Source: Macrotis lagotis (taxonomy: Eukaryota; Chordata; Mammalia; Peramelemorphia; Peramelidae). Taken from it: a stretch of 64,000 nt of DNA. Positions 10,331-22,099 of this stretch are shown here, in pieces. The notes beneath the pieces are model-generated. The model was not told where the DNA came from, did no database searches, and saw nothing but the letters and a program-made list of their open reading frames with translations. The stretch spans positions 188,430,491 through 188,494,490 of the forward strand of contig NC_133661.1 of NCBI RefSeq assembly GCF_037893015.1, in the 5' to 3' direction. A program made the position numbers and the translations under genes. The number at the start of each line of letters is the position of its first letter. The first letter of the stretch is position 1.

Positions 10331-11290
10331 AACCATAGAGGAAGTGGAAGAGAGGGACTAACTAGGAGGAACTTGATGGTGTTGAACTGTTTGTATTCCT
10401 GCACGGGCAAAAGATATTGACAGTTCATGTGAACTTTCTCATTTATAAGAGCTGTTAGAGGGAGCATATGTAGACAGACATAGGAAGATACAGAATATAA
10501 TGGTATGATGTGGTAAAGGGATGGACTCAATGGGGTATGGGGGAAAGTACTGGAAGGAATAAAAAGGAGATGATGAAGAAACTGAGAGATTTCATATAAG
10601 AGTCAAGAAAAAGCTTTTTCAATGGAGTGGAAGGGGGAAGGCAAGGGGGAAGGAGTTTGCCTGCATTCTCATTGGAAATGTCTCAGAGAGGAAAAGACCT
10701 ACGCACTTAATAGGGTGAGGAAATCTGTCTTTCTCTAGAGAAGGATGGGAAGAAAGGGATAGGATGAGGGGGAATGGGGCAGGGAAGGAGGGAGTGGGTG
10801 ATAGAAGAGAGGGAAGATCGAGGGAGAGGGTACTCAGATGTAACACACATTTGGACAGGACCAGGATGAAAGTAGAGAGAGAATAGAATAAATGAGAGTG
10901 GGGAGAAATAGAGTGGAGTTACAGCTAGTAAAAGCAATTGAGGGAAAAATATTGAAGCAACTTCTCTTGTGAACTTACGATAAAGAAAGGAACTCACCCC
11001 AGACTGAAGTACATTTGTTTCTCTCTCTCTCTCTCTCTCTTCTTAAGGTTTCCCATCTTCTTGGGGGTGTAGGGGGTTTATGTTTCTTGTTATGTTTACT
11101 CTTATAACATTCAATTTACATCAATGTATGTCATGGAAACAATGTAGAAACTGTCAGACAGCCTTCTGTTGGAGGGAAGAGAAGGGAGGAGGGGGGAAAT
11201 TGTAGAATTCAGAGCCTTGCAAAAATGATGCTTACATGTTACTATTGTATATAATTGGAAAACAAATAAAATGTTAAAATGTCAAAAAAA
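10331..11290 (+). mobile_element. Half-LINE 3'UTR and poly(A)
   Basis: ORF1 runs straight into a non-coding, purine-rich region (10600-10900) and then a terminal part resembling the L1 3'UTR (a segment around CATGGAAACAATGTAGA, then G-rich). It ends in AATAAAATGTTAAAATGTC and an A run at about 11284-11293. The same ORF1-to-3'UTR junction is seen in antisense at 12.36-12.75 kb, so the absence of ORF2 is a family trait. A CT repeat lies at 11021-11041. Confidence 0.72.
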
Positions 11291-11293
11291 AAA

Positions 11294-11451
11294 GTAAACT
11301 TATTACCCCCTATGCCCCAAAAATATAAAACCTTATGAGAAATAATGTAAAAGAAAGAGAAAAAAATGTGTTTCATTCTGTGTTCTGATATGATCAGCTC
11401 TGTCTGGGGTGGTTCACTTTCTTTATCATAAGTCCATCTTAACATTTCCAT
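11294..11451. other. Unassigned spacer
   Basis: An AT-rich piece between the two half-LINE copies. I recognise no gene or repeat in it. Confidence 0.4.
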
Positions 11452-11739
11452 ATTTTATTTTTTTAATTAAAGATTTTATTTATTTTGAGTTTTACAATTT
11501 TCCCCCAATCTTATTTCCCTCCTCCCACAAAAAGCAATTTGTCAGTCTTTACATTGTTTCCATGTTTTACATTTATGCAAATTGAGTGTGATAAGAGAGA
11601 AATCATATCCTTTATTTCCATATTTTTCTACAGTTGCTGTTTCTGATTGTAATGCCATCCATCCATTCCTCCCTACTACAAGCTATTATATTTTCTCTCT
11701 CTTTTCACTCTGTTCCTCTTGAAATATGTGCTGGGGGTG

Positions 11740-11880
11740 GGGGGGCATCTGAATAGTGTAGTGGACAGAAAACTGGCCCTGGAGTCAGGAGGCCAGAAGC
11801 CTACATCCCACCCCAGACACAAAGCAACCACCTGGCCCCATGGCCTGGACAGACCACCCAATCCTAGCACCTTGCAAAAA
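11740..11880 (+). mobile_element. Old SINE, plus strand
   Basis: Contains CTGGCCCTGGAGTCAGGAGG, the hallmark of the tRNA-derived head, and ends CCTTGCAAAAA. The region between is strongly altered. Confidence 0.6.
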
Positions 11881-12024
11881 GTACAAAAGCAAATGTGTTA
11901 TATCTGACTATCCTCTCCTTTGGTCTACTCTCTAATCTATTGCCCATATCTCCCCCTTCCCCTGGCTCCTTCTCTCCTTTTTCTTCTAGTTGTCTATACC
12001 CTATTGAGTGTGCATGCTGTTTCC

Positions 12025-12040
12025 TCTCTGAGTCATTTTT
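12025..12040 (+). repeat. Target-site copy 1 of 3
   Basis: TCTCTGAGTCATTTTT; related copies lie at 12188-12200 and 12350-12363 around and between two SINEs. Confidence 0.8.
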
Positions 12041-12187
12041 AGGGGTTTTTTTGCAAGGCAAATGGGGTTAAGTAGCTGGCCTAAGGCCACACAGCTAGGT
12101 AATTATTAAGTGTCTGAGACCAGATTTGAACCCAGGTACTCCTGACTCCAAGGCTGGTGCTTTATCCACTACACCACCTAGCTGCCC
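12041..12187 (-). mobile_element. Marsupial CORE-SINE, antisense
   Basis: The minus strand reads a tRNA-like head (GGGGCAGCTAGGTGGTGTAG, then a B box with GTTCAAATC-like wording) followed by a core with GTGTGGCCTTAGGCCAG and an A-rich end. RNA polymerase III transcribed and mobilised by L1 machinery, by family knowledge. Confidence 0.9.
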
Positions 12188-12200
12188 CTGAGCCATTTTT
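12188..12200 (+). repeat. Target-site copy 2 of 3
   Basis: CTGAGCCATTTTT between the two SINEs. Confidence 0.8.
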
Positions 12201-12346
12201 TAAAAAGTTTTTGAAAGGCAATGGGGTTAAGTGCCTTGCCCAAGGCCACACAGCTAGGTAATTATTAAGAGTCTGAGGTTGGATTTGAACTCATGTACTC
12301 CTGACTCCAGGGCCAGTGCTCTATGCACTGTGCCACCTAGCTGCCC
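12201..12346 (-). mobile_element. Marsupial CORE-SINE, antisense, tandem to previous
   Basis: Full short-type SINE in the same orientation as the one at 12041, separated only by a target-site copy. It differs at many bases from its neighbour, so it is not a recent tandem duplicate. Confidence 0.9.
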
Positions 12347-12349
12347 CTT

Positions 12350-12363
12350 CTCTGAGCCATTTT
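12350..12363 (+). repeat. Target-site copy 3 of 3
   Basis: CTCTGAGCCATTTT, right flank of the SINE pair. Confidence 0.8.
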
Positions 12364-14468
12364 CAATGAGATTGAAGATTACCTTGTTCCCCCTTTCCTT
12401 CCCCCTTCCATACTACAGCAAAAGCTACATTGGAAATCATTTATATGAAACATCCTATTTTAACTTTCCTTTCTCTTTCTCCCAGTATATTTCCCTTTCA
12501 CCCATTGGCTCCATTTTTACAATGTATTTTATCTTCAAATTCAGCTCTCTCAAGTGCCTCATCTTTAAAAGCTCCTTCTATTTGCTCTATTAAATGAGAA
12601 AGTTCATATGAATATTAACACTATCATCTTTTCATGCAGGAATGTGCTCAGTTCATCATCATTAAGTCCTTCATAATTTACCCTTCTCATCCACCCTCTC
12701 TATGTTTCACCTTAGTCCTGAATTTCCTGTTCAGCTCTGGTTGTTTCAACAGGAACATTTGAAATTCTCTTGTATCATTGAAAGTCTATCTTTTCCCCTG
12801 GAAAAGTTTTTGCATTCCAAGCTCTATTGTCTTATAAAATATTATATTACAAGCCCTACAAGCCCTTAATGCACTTGCTGCTAAGCCCTGTGTGATCCTG
12901 ACTGTAGCTCCATGATATTTGAATTGTGTCCTTCTGGCTGCTTGTAATATTTTCTCTGACTTGAGCGTTCTGGAACTTGGCTGTAATCCTCATCTGGGTA
13001 GTCAGTTTGGATTTCTTTCCAAGGGAGATCAGTGGATTTTCTCAATTTTTATTTTACCCTCTGCTTATAGGATATCAGGACAATTTTCCTATAGAAATTC
13101 TTTAAAAATGAATTCATGACTCTTTTCCTGATCATGACTTTCAGGTAGCCCAATAAATTTCAATTGATCTTTTTCTGGATCTGTTTTTTTCCAGATCAGT
13201 TGTTTTTTTCAATGAGATATTTCACATTTTCTTCCAATTTTCCATTCTTTTGGTGTTGAACTATTGTGTCTTGATTCCTCACAAAGTCATCAGCTTCCTT
13301 TAGCTCCATTCCATATCTGCAAGATTTGTTTTCCTCAGAGAGTTGTTTTATCTGCTTTTTGATCCAACTAATTCTACTTTTTGAACTGTTTTATCCATTT
13401 GACCTAAGCTGGTTTTCAACATGTTATTTTCTTCAGCATTTTTTGGAACTCCCTGACTAATTGGCTGGCTTCTTTTTCATGTTTTTCCTGCATCTCTCTC
13501 ATTTCTTTTCTCAATTTTTCTTCTATCTCCCTTACTTGATTTTCAAAATCTTTTTTGAGCTCTGTCATAGTCTGAGTTCAACTTCTATATTTATTGGAAT
13601 ATTTAGATGCCAAACCTTGGACTTTCTCATCTTCAGATTGAGTATGTTTGTCCTCCAAGGGACCAAAGTAATTGTCTATGGTCAGTTTCTTTTTTTTCCT
13701 GTTTACTTATTTCCCCAGCCTGTACCTGGTTTCAGGGTGCTTCTTGAGCTTTTGAGTATTATTGGGACACCTCCACAAGGACCTCAGTGTAGGAGGCTCT
13801 GACTGCTCTCCTAGTCTGTTGAATGACCACAAATGTACCACTCTGCCCTGGGCATGTGACAGGGGTCCCTGCTAGGTCCCTACAGGGCCTAGACTGTGAA
13901 CAGGGTCTGAATGTGGTCTAAGTTCCAGAGTCATATTCCAGGGATAGAGGACAGACCTCCGCAGACTCCCTCCACTCCCTTACTTTTGGTGGGATGAACA
14001 CTCATGGCACAGCTGTCTGGAGGCTCCTGCTGAATGGCTGCACAGGCCTGCTTTCATTTACTGGAATCTGGGCTGCACTGAATGCTGCAGCCATGCTGAG
14101 GGCCTGGGCTTCATGCTCACTCTAGCAGAGGTCTCCCTGCTGATCTTCCAAGTTGTTCTTGATGCTCCCTGGGGTGCAGATCAGAAAAAATGCTTCTGCT
14201 GCTAGAAGCCAATGCTCCCAGATACTGTGGGGCTCTTTCTGGGAGGCTGAAGTTCCTTTCTCTGGCACTGTCACCTCTCTAACCCTGTGGGACACAGTTT
14301 TCCCACTATTTTCCAGGGAACCTTTTCCTGGAGAATTTCTTCACTGCATCTTTCTGTTAGTTCCCTCTCTCAATAATTTAGTTAGTCATAATTTTAAGGC
14401 TCTTGAAATATTTTGGAGAGACTAACCAAGAGAGGCTTTTCTCCTGCCAACATCTTGGCTCTGCCCTG

Positions 14469-14650
14469 AAATGTTGGTGATTTATGTGAATTTATTTTAT
14501 ATTCTGTTTGCTGAATGTGACAATTCTTTCAAGCAGTTATTTAGATGATTATCATCATATCATCTGCAAAGAGTGAAGATATTGCATCCTCATTGCCAAT
14601 TCTGATTCCATTTCTTTTTCTTCTTGTAACTAAAGCTAGCATTTCTTTTT
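14469..14650 (-). mobile_element. L1 ORF2 fragment, antisense
   Basis: Antisense of the region around the reverse transcriptase FADD motif, as judged from wording shared with 48.57-48.72 kb (CATCTGCAAAG...). Short and broken. Confidence 0.6.
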
Positions 14651-14666
14651 TTGTTGTTGTTTGTTT

Positions 14667-14806
14667 TTGTAAGGCAATGAGGTTAAGTGACTTTCCCAAG
14701 GTCACAGAACCAGGAAACTGTTAAGTATCTGAGGTCCAGATTTGAACTCAGGTACTACTGACTTTCAGGGCTGGCACTCTATCCATTGCACCACCTAGCC
14801 ACTCCC
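14667..14806 (-). mobile_element. CORE-SINE, antisense
   Basis: Typical antisense order: T-rich and AAGGCAATGAGGTTAAGTGAC at the left, CACCACCTAGCC at the right. Moderately diverged. Confidence 0.85.
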
Positions 14807-14814
14807 AACATTTT

Positions 14815-15915
14815 TTAAATAATTTCTTTTAAAAAAAATTTTCTCCTATATGACATGTATGTTTTCAATACAAAGTTTCTTCCCACCCTCCCTTTCCCCA
14901 CTTCCCCATGTGCTGAACTGTCAGGTTAGCATTGTACATACAAATTTTTGGTAAATATGTTGACAGATTATTCATTTTAATATGTGGAATTAGAATTAAG
15001 GGAAAGAGATACATAAGAGATAATTTTTATAAAGTATTCATCAGTCTGAAGGGTTTTGTTTTTTTATTTGTTTTGTTTTTCTTCCTCTGGATTGGGATAA
15101 TGTTGTCCGTAGTCTATCTATAAAGGTAGTCCTAGCTCTCTGAACTGCTGAATGGAGCTGTTTCGATCAAGGTGGATCATTTCATAATGCTGTTAATATT
15201 ACATTGTTCTCTTTGTTCTGCTTCCTTCACTCAGCATCAGATCCTGTAAGTCATTCCATGCTTCTCTAGTGCCTGACAATTTATGGTTTCTTATAAAACA
15301 ATAATAATCCATATTATTCATGTATCACAACTTGTTTAATCATTCCCCAACTGATAGGCATCCCTTCAATTTCCAATTCTTTGCCACTACAATAAGAGCT
15401 ACTATGAATATGTGGGACTTTTCCCATTTTTTATAGTTTCTTCGGATAAAGGCCTAGAATTGGAATTGCTGGGTCAAAAGGAATGAACCTGTTTATTGCT
15501 CTTTGGGCATAGTCCCATATTGCTCTCCAGAATGGTTGGATCCATTCACAACTCCACCAGCAATACATCAATGTCCCAATCCTCCCACAATCTCTCCACC
15601 ATTGAGCATCTTCCCTTTTTATCATCTTGTCCTATCTGATAAGTGTGGGGTGGTCCCTCATTGTTGTTTTAATTTGCATCTCTCTAATAAATAGTGATTC
15701 AGAACATTTTTTCATTTGAAATACATCTATTCATATCTTTGACCATTTATCAACTGAGGAATGACTTGTAACCTTTTATTTTGATGCAATTCTCTATTTT
15801 AGAAATGAGATGTTTATCAGAACTCTTAGATGTAATTTCCTAATTTTGGCAGCATTGATATTATTAGTGCAAAACATTTTAATTTAATATAGTCAACCGT
15901 GCATTTATCTCAAGG
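14815..15915 (-). mobile_element. L1 3' end, antisense
   Basis: The minus strand gives the L1 3'UTR (from about 14815) and the ORF2 C-terminus. The 64-codon antisense frame at 15431-15625 contains WWRDCGRIGTLMYCWWSC and PFWRAIWDYAQ, the Cys-rich end of ORF2. A 5'-truncated or rearranged copy. Confidence 0.85.
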
Positions 15916-18274
15916 TCTAACTTTGGGGATAAGGGGGTGTGGTGAGTGCAAAGCTACAGACATCCAGTGGGGACAGGGTGAGAGCTGGACTAATCTAAGA
16001 TCAGCCCTGGGGGCTTTCACTGTGGGAACCACTTTGCTCTGAGAAACAACCAGGGAGTGAAGGTGTAGCTGTGGGGAGGAAGGTCTGGGACTTAACAAGA
16101 AGGACTTGAGGGTAGAATCCAGCCTCTCCCACCCTCTACTGGCTCAGAGGAGATATGACATTCAGGGAGACTGAATGGGCTAAATCTCATTACATTAAGA
16201 AGTACAAAGGACTTATTCCAAAAGAGGGGAAGAAGGAAGGAGGTGAGAACTGCCTGAATCTTACTCTCATAAGATTGGCTTAAAGTTAACATATACACAC
16301 TTGGTTAAGTTAAGAAATATAACTTACCTTTAAAGTGTTAAATGTGGAAAAGGGGAGGGCGAGGAAAGGGGGAATCAAGAGAAGGAAGGGAAGGAAGTAG
16401 GAGAAAAGGGAAAGGTATGAAAAAGCAGGGCGGGGTTGGATATAGGAGGACAAACACAGTGAAGGTGGTGGTATTCAGAAACAAAATACTGGGTAATATG
16501 GATATAGTGAAAAAGGGGAGAATATAAACAGAAGGAAGATAACATGGAAGGCATTAAAGAGTTAGTAATTATAACTTTGAATGTGAATGTGATGAGCTCT
16601 CCCTTAAAACATATGCGAATAGCAGAGTGTATTAAAAACCAGAATCCTATAATATGCTGTTTACAGGAAACTCATCTGAAGAAGACAGATACATTTAGAC
16701 TAAAGGTAAAATGTTAGAGCAAAATATATTTTGCTTCAGCTGAAGTGAAAAAAGCAGGGGTAGCAGTCTTTATCTCAGACAAAGCATTTGCAAAAATAGA
16801 TATTATTAAAAGACACAAGGAAAGAAACTATAACCTCCTAAAAGGTACCATAGACAATAAAGGAATTTCGATACTGAATTTGTATGCACTCAATGGTTTA
16901 GCATTCAAATTGTTAGAAGAGAAGTTAAAGGAACTACAGGAAGACATAGACAAGAAAAACTCTACTAGTGGGAGACCTCAACCTCCCACTCTCAGATTTA
17001 AATAAACCTAACTATAAAACAAACAAGAAGAAAGTTAAGGTAGTAAATAGATTTTTTGAAAACCTAGACATAATAGACTTATGGAGGAAATTGAATGGGG
17101 ATGGAAAGGAATATATGTTTTTCTGCATTACATAGCACTTACACAAAAATTGACCATTTACTAGGGCATAAAAACCTAATAATCAGTTGCAGAAAGGAAG
17201 AAATAGTGAATACATCTTTCTCAGTTCATAATGCAACAAAAATAAGATGCAATATTGGGCCAGGGAGATACAGACACAAACTATTTGGAAACTTAATAAC
17301 CTCATTTTAAAGAATGAGTGGATCAAACAACAAATTATAGAAAGAATTAAGAATTTCATCTTAGACAATGACAATAATGAAAAAACATGCCAAAACCTAT
17401 GGGATACACTCAAGGTGGCTGTCAGGGGATATATTATATCTTTACATGCTTATATGAATAAATTAGAGAAAGAAGAAATCAATGAACTAAATATGGAACT
17501 AAAAAAATTGATAAAGAGAAAATAAAAACTCCAGGTTACTACCAAATTAAAAATTCTAAAAATAAAAGGAAAAATTAATAAAATTGAATGCAAGAAAAGT
17601 ATTGAATTAATAAGTAACCAAGAACTGGTTTTATGAAAAAAACAATGATAAAATTGATAAACCTCTGGTCAATTAGATTTAAAAAAAGAAAAAAGAAAAC
17701 CAAATTGCTAGTATCAGAAATGAAAAAGGTGAACTCACTACCAATGTAGAAGAAATTAAAGTAATAATTCAGAAATATTTTGCCGAACTCTATCCCAATA
17801 AATTTGATTATCTAAATGAAATGGATGAATTTTTACAAAAATGTAAGTTGCTCAGGTTAAATGTAGAGGAAATTAAGTACCTAAATAACCCTATCTCAGA
17901 AAAAGAAATTAAACAAGCCATTTTTGAACTCCATGAGAAAAAAATCTCTAGGACCAGATGAATTCACAAGTGAATTCTATCAAACATTTACAGAACAATT
18001 GGTTCTCATTCTATGTAAACACTTTTAAAAAAAAGGGTGAAGACAGAACTCTGGCTAACTCTGTCTATGCCACCAATAAGGTGCTGATACCTATACCAGG
18101 AAGACTTAAAACAGAAAAAGAAAATTTTAAACCTATCTGTCTATTGAATATAGATGCAAAAATCTTAAATAAAATCTTAGCAAAATGATTACAACAAATT
18201 ATCACTAGGATAATGCATTATGACCAAGCAGGATTTAATCCAAGGATTGCAGGGTTGTTAAATATTAGGAAAAC

Positions 18275-18312
18275 TTATTTATTATTTATTATTATTTATT
18301 TATAAATATATT
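18275..18312 (+). repeat. (TTATTTA)-type microsatellite within ORF2
   Basis: ATTTATTATTTATTATTATTT-like run inserted between the segments that flank NYINN in other copies. Confidence 0.75.
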
Positions 18313-19694
18313 ATATCAATAATGAACTTATCAGAAATCATATGTTATTATCAATAGATGCGAAAAAAGTTTTTGACAAAATGCAGCACCCATTCCTTTT
18401 AAAAACACCAGAGAGTGTAGAAATGAATGGATTGTTCCTTAGAATAATAATCACTATGTATCTGAAACCAACAGCAAGCATTATATGCAATGGGGATAGG
18501 CTAGAGGCATTCCCAATGAGATAAGGGGTGAAACAAGGATGCCCACTATCACCACTACTATTCAATATTGTATTACAAATGTTAGCTTCAGCAATAAGAG
18601 AAGAAAAAGAAATAGAATGAATTAGAATAGGGAAGGAAGAGACAAAACTCTTACTCTTTGCAGATAACTTGATGGTATACCTAGAGAAACCAAAAAAATC
18701 TTCTAAAAACTACTTAATTAGCAACTTTAACAAAGTTGCAGTATGTAAAATTAACTCTCATAAATCTTCAATGTTTCTATATATGACTAGCAAGATGCAG
18801 CAGAAAGAACTAGAAAGAGAAATGCCATTCAAAGTAACTTCAGACAATATAAAATACCTGTGAGTCTACCTGTCAAGACAGATTCAGAAACTTTTTGAAA
18901 ACAATTACAAAACACTTGTCACCCAAATAAAATCAGACTTAAATAACTGGGCAAATATCAACTGCTCAAGGATAGGCTGAGCAAACATAATAAAAATGAC
19001 AATTCTACCAAGAATAAAATACATTTTTTAGTGTTCTACTAATCAAAATTCCAAAAACAATTTACTTCAAGGAGTTAGAAAGTATTGTACATAAATTCAT
19101 ATGGAGAAATAAAGAGTCAAGAATCTCCAGGGATTTAATGATAAAAAAGTACAAAAGATGGTGGCTTAGCCTTACCAGATCTAAAATTGTATTATAAATC
19201 ATCAGTCATCAAAACTGCCTGGTATTAGCTAAGAAATAGAATGGTGGATCTGTGGAATAGGCTAAGTGCAATAGCAGGAACTGATTACAGTAATCTTCTG
19301 TTTGATAGACCCAAAGTGTCCAGGTATTGGGATTGAAAACTCTCTCTTCAATAAATACTGTTGGGAAAATTGTAATTTAGTATGGCAGAAACTTGAATTA
19401 GACCAACACCTCACACCCTATAGCAAGATAAGACCAAATAGATACAGGACTTAGACATAAAAAACAGTATTATAAGCAAACTAGAAGATCAAGGAATAGT
19501 TTCCTTATCAGATCTATGGAAAGGGAAATAGTTTATGACCAAGGAAGAGATGGAGAACATCACTAAAAACAAACAAGATGATTTCAATTCCATTAAATTA
19601 AAAGAGCTTTTTATCAGATAAAACCACTGCAACCAAGATCAAAAGAAATCTAGTAAACTGGGAAACAGTCTTTACAACTAATGTTTCTGACAAA

Positions 19695-20075
19695 GGATTC
19701 ATTTTTAAAATATATAGAGAACTGAGTCATATTTTTAAAAACAAAGCCATTCCCCCATTGACAAATGGTCAAAGTATAAGCAAAGGCAATTTGCAGATGA
19801 GTATATCAAAGCAATCCATAGTCATGAAAAAATGCTCTAAATCATTACTCATTAGAGAAATGCAAATTAAAGCTTCTCTGAGGACTCATCTCTAAAATAT
19901 ACAGAGACCTGAGTCAACTTTTAAATAAAAAGACAAACCATTCCCCATTTGAAAAATGGTCAAAGGATATATAAAAGCACCATAGAGATGTGGACATCAA
20001 AGCAATCCATAGTCATATGAAAAATTGCTCTAAATCACTAATTATTAGAGAAATCCCAATTAAAACATTTCTGAG
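19695..20075 (+). repeat. Tandem duplication (about 190 bp, two copies) in L1 ORF2
   Basis: Sequence from GGATTCATTTTTAAAATAT at about 19695 to CTTCTCTGAGG at about 19883 is repeated, with several differences, from about 19882 to 20075. Other L1 copies here have it once. Confidence 0.8.
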
Positions 20076-20774
20076 GTACCACCTCACACCTATTGGAAGG
20101 GATGTCAGAAATCTGGAACACTACTACATTGTTGGTGGAGCTGTGAACTCATCCAACCCTTCTGGAGAGCAATGCCACTATTGGGTCTATACCCTGAAGA
20201 GATTATGAAAAAGGGTAAAAATATCACCTGTACAAAAATGTTCATAACTCTGTAGTGGCAAAGAAATGGAAACTGAGGGAATCTCCATCAATTAGAGAAT
20301 AGTTAAAGTAACTGTGGTATTTGTTATGTGATGGAGCACTATTGTTCTATTAGAAACTAAGAGAGATGGGAATTCAGGGAAGCCTGGAAGAATATGCATG
20401 AAGTGATGCTGAGTGAGATAGGAAGAACCAGAAAAACATTGTACATCCTAACAGCAACATGGGAGTGATGACCAACTTTAATGTACTTACTCATACCAAC
20501 AGGGCAACATTCAGGCCCACTTTTGGGCTATCTGTGATGGACATTGCCATCTGAATCCTGAGAAATAATTGTAGAGTTTGAACAAAAAGAATATTACCTT
20601 TAATTTAAAAAAATGTTATCTTATGTAATTCTGCTGTATCTCATCCTATATATTTCTTCCTTAAGGAAAGACTAGCAAAGTGCCTTCTATGAGGGGGTGG
20701 GAGAGGGAAGCAAGATGGGGGTGGAATTGTAAAGCTAAAAGTAAATAAAACCTTTCTAAAATTAAAAAAAATTG

Positions 20775-21905
20775 TATCACCCAAATATTATTGATTTTAT
20801 TGATTTTTTCATAAAAATCTTTTAATTTATTTATTAGGTCAATGGTTTTCTTGTTTTCAATTTTATTGATCTTTCCTCTGATTTTCAGAATTTCTAATTT
20901 GGTATTTTATTCATGATCTTTAATTTGTTCTTTTTCTAATTTTTTAGTTTCTTTGCCAATTCATTAATCTTTTCTTTCTCTTTCTTATTTATATAAGCAT
21001 TTAGAGACATCAAATTTCCACTAAAAACTTCTTTGGCTATATTCCATAAATTTTGGTATGATGTTTCATTGTTAACATCTTCTTGGTTATAATAATTTAT
21101 TATTTCTAACATTTTGTTTAATCCATTCATTCTTTAAATTTTCTTTTAGTTTCTAAGTAATTTTTGGTTTATTTTTCCATGACCCTTTAATACATGTCAA
21201 TTTTATTGCATCATTATGTGAGAAGCATTCATTTATTAATTCCCCCTTTCTGAATTTGATTATAAGGGGTATTTTTTGCCTTATTACCTGGTTAATTTTG
21301 TTATATATGCTATTTAATGAAGAGAAAAAAGTATATTCTTTTCTATCCCCATTATATTTTCTCCAGTTTTCTATCATATCTAAGTTTTGTAAGATTTTAT
21401 TTGCCTTATTTACTTCCTTCTTATTTAATTTTTGGTTAGATTCTTCTAGTTTTGAGAGAGGGAGGTTGAATTCCCCCATTATAAAAGTTTTGCTTTCTAT
21501 GTCTCATTGTAATTCACTCAGGTTTTGCTCTTGAAATTTGTATGTTATATCATTAGGTACATACACCTTTAACAGTTTCATAAATTTGTTGCTATTAGTG
21601 ACTATTAAGAAGAGGTAGTTTCTTCCTTATCTCTTTTAATAAAATCGATTTTTGTTTTTGCTTTGCTTATCTGAATTCAGGATCATTGCCCCTGATTTTT
21701 TCTCATAAAATATTTAACTCTAGCCTTTTACCTTTACCCTGTGTGTATCTCTTTACCTCAAGTGTGTTTGTTTTAATCAACATATTGTAGGATTCTGATT
21801 TTTAACTCACTCTGCTCTCTGCTTCCTTTTTTATAGGAAAATCCATCTCATTAACATTTACAGTTAAGATTACTAAATATATATTTGACATTATTCTATC
21901 TTTCC
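20775..21905 (-). mobile_element. L1 ORF2 endonuclease fragment, antisense
   Basis: Minus-strand frames at 21479-21153 (starting GEFNLPLSKLEESN and continuing to a region like KFRKGELIN) and 21130-20936 read the second half of the endonuclease and the linker to the reverse transcriptase. Upstream parts run to about 21.9 kb in broken frames. The catalytic Asp of the GD(L)N motif is replaced by Glu (GEFN). Confidence 0.8.
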
Positions 21906-22099
21906 CCATTTATATTTTTGTCTTTCCTTTCCTATTTCCCCAGACTTAGGTGTAGACAGCAGAGCTCCCTCAGTTGAATAGAGAAATTAACATTCTCACC
22001 AGAGGGCCCAGTCCACAGTATTTAAGGATAATTGCTCCCCTCACCCCCTCCAGGTCTAGGGAAAAGGTCTCAAATCAATTCCACCAACACTCCAGAGAA

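Larger units (their letters stand above)
11452..14468 (-). mobile_element. Second half-LINE (HAL1-like), antisense, near full length
   Basis: Read on the minus strand, the element starts at about 14468 with a CCAAGATG-containing 5' end, has a 5'UTR to about 13.6 kb, ORF1 at about 13.6-12.7 kb (heptad-rich, stop-ridden), then the same purine-rich 3'UTR as the copy at 10.33-11.29 kb, ending at about 11452. ORF2 is absent. SINEs at 12041-12187 and 12201-12346 are later insertions. Confidence 0.7.
16557..20185 (+). pseudogene. L1 ORF2, broken
   Basis: Endonuclease at 16557-17210 (TLNVNV, LQETHLK, DH at about 17152), reverse transcriptase at about 17900-18860 with SIDAKKVFDKMQ for motif A and FADNLMVY for motif C. 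The second catalytic Asp is Asn, so activity would be lost even with an open frame. Many stops and frameshifts. A TTA/TTAT microsatellite at 18275-18310 interrupts the reverse transcriptase, and a 190-bp tandem duplication lies near the C-terminus. Confidence 0.88.
15916..20770 (+). mobile_element. L1 copy lacking ORF1
   Basis: Starts with about 230 bp of 5'UTR-like sequence (15916-16140), then jumps into the inter-ORF spacer (compare 16145 onward with 5205 onward), followed by the purine-rich block at 16336-16430, ORF2 and a 3'UTR ending near 20765. ORF1 is missing at the junction near 16145. No clear TSD was found. Confidence 0.8.

Noticed and set aside
15910..16140. Unique gene exon, GC-richer stretch
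   Set aside because: More like a LINE 5'UTR by composition and position; no splice sites or long frame.
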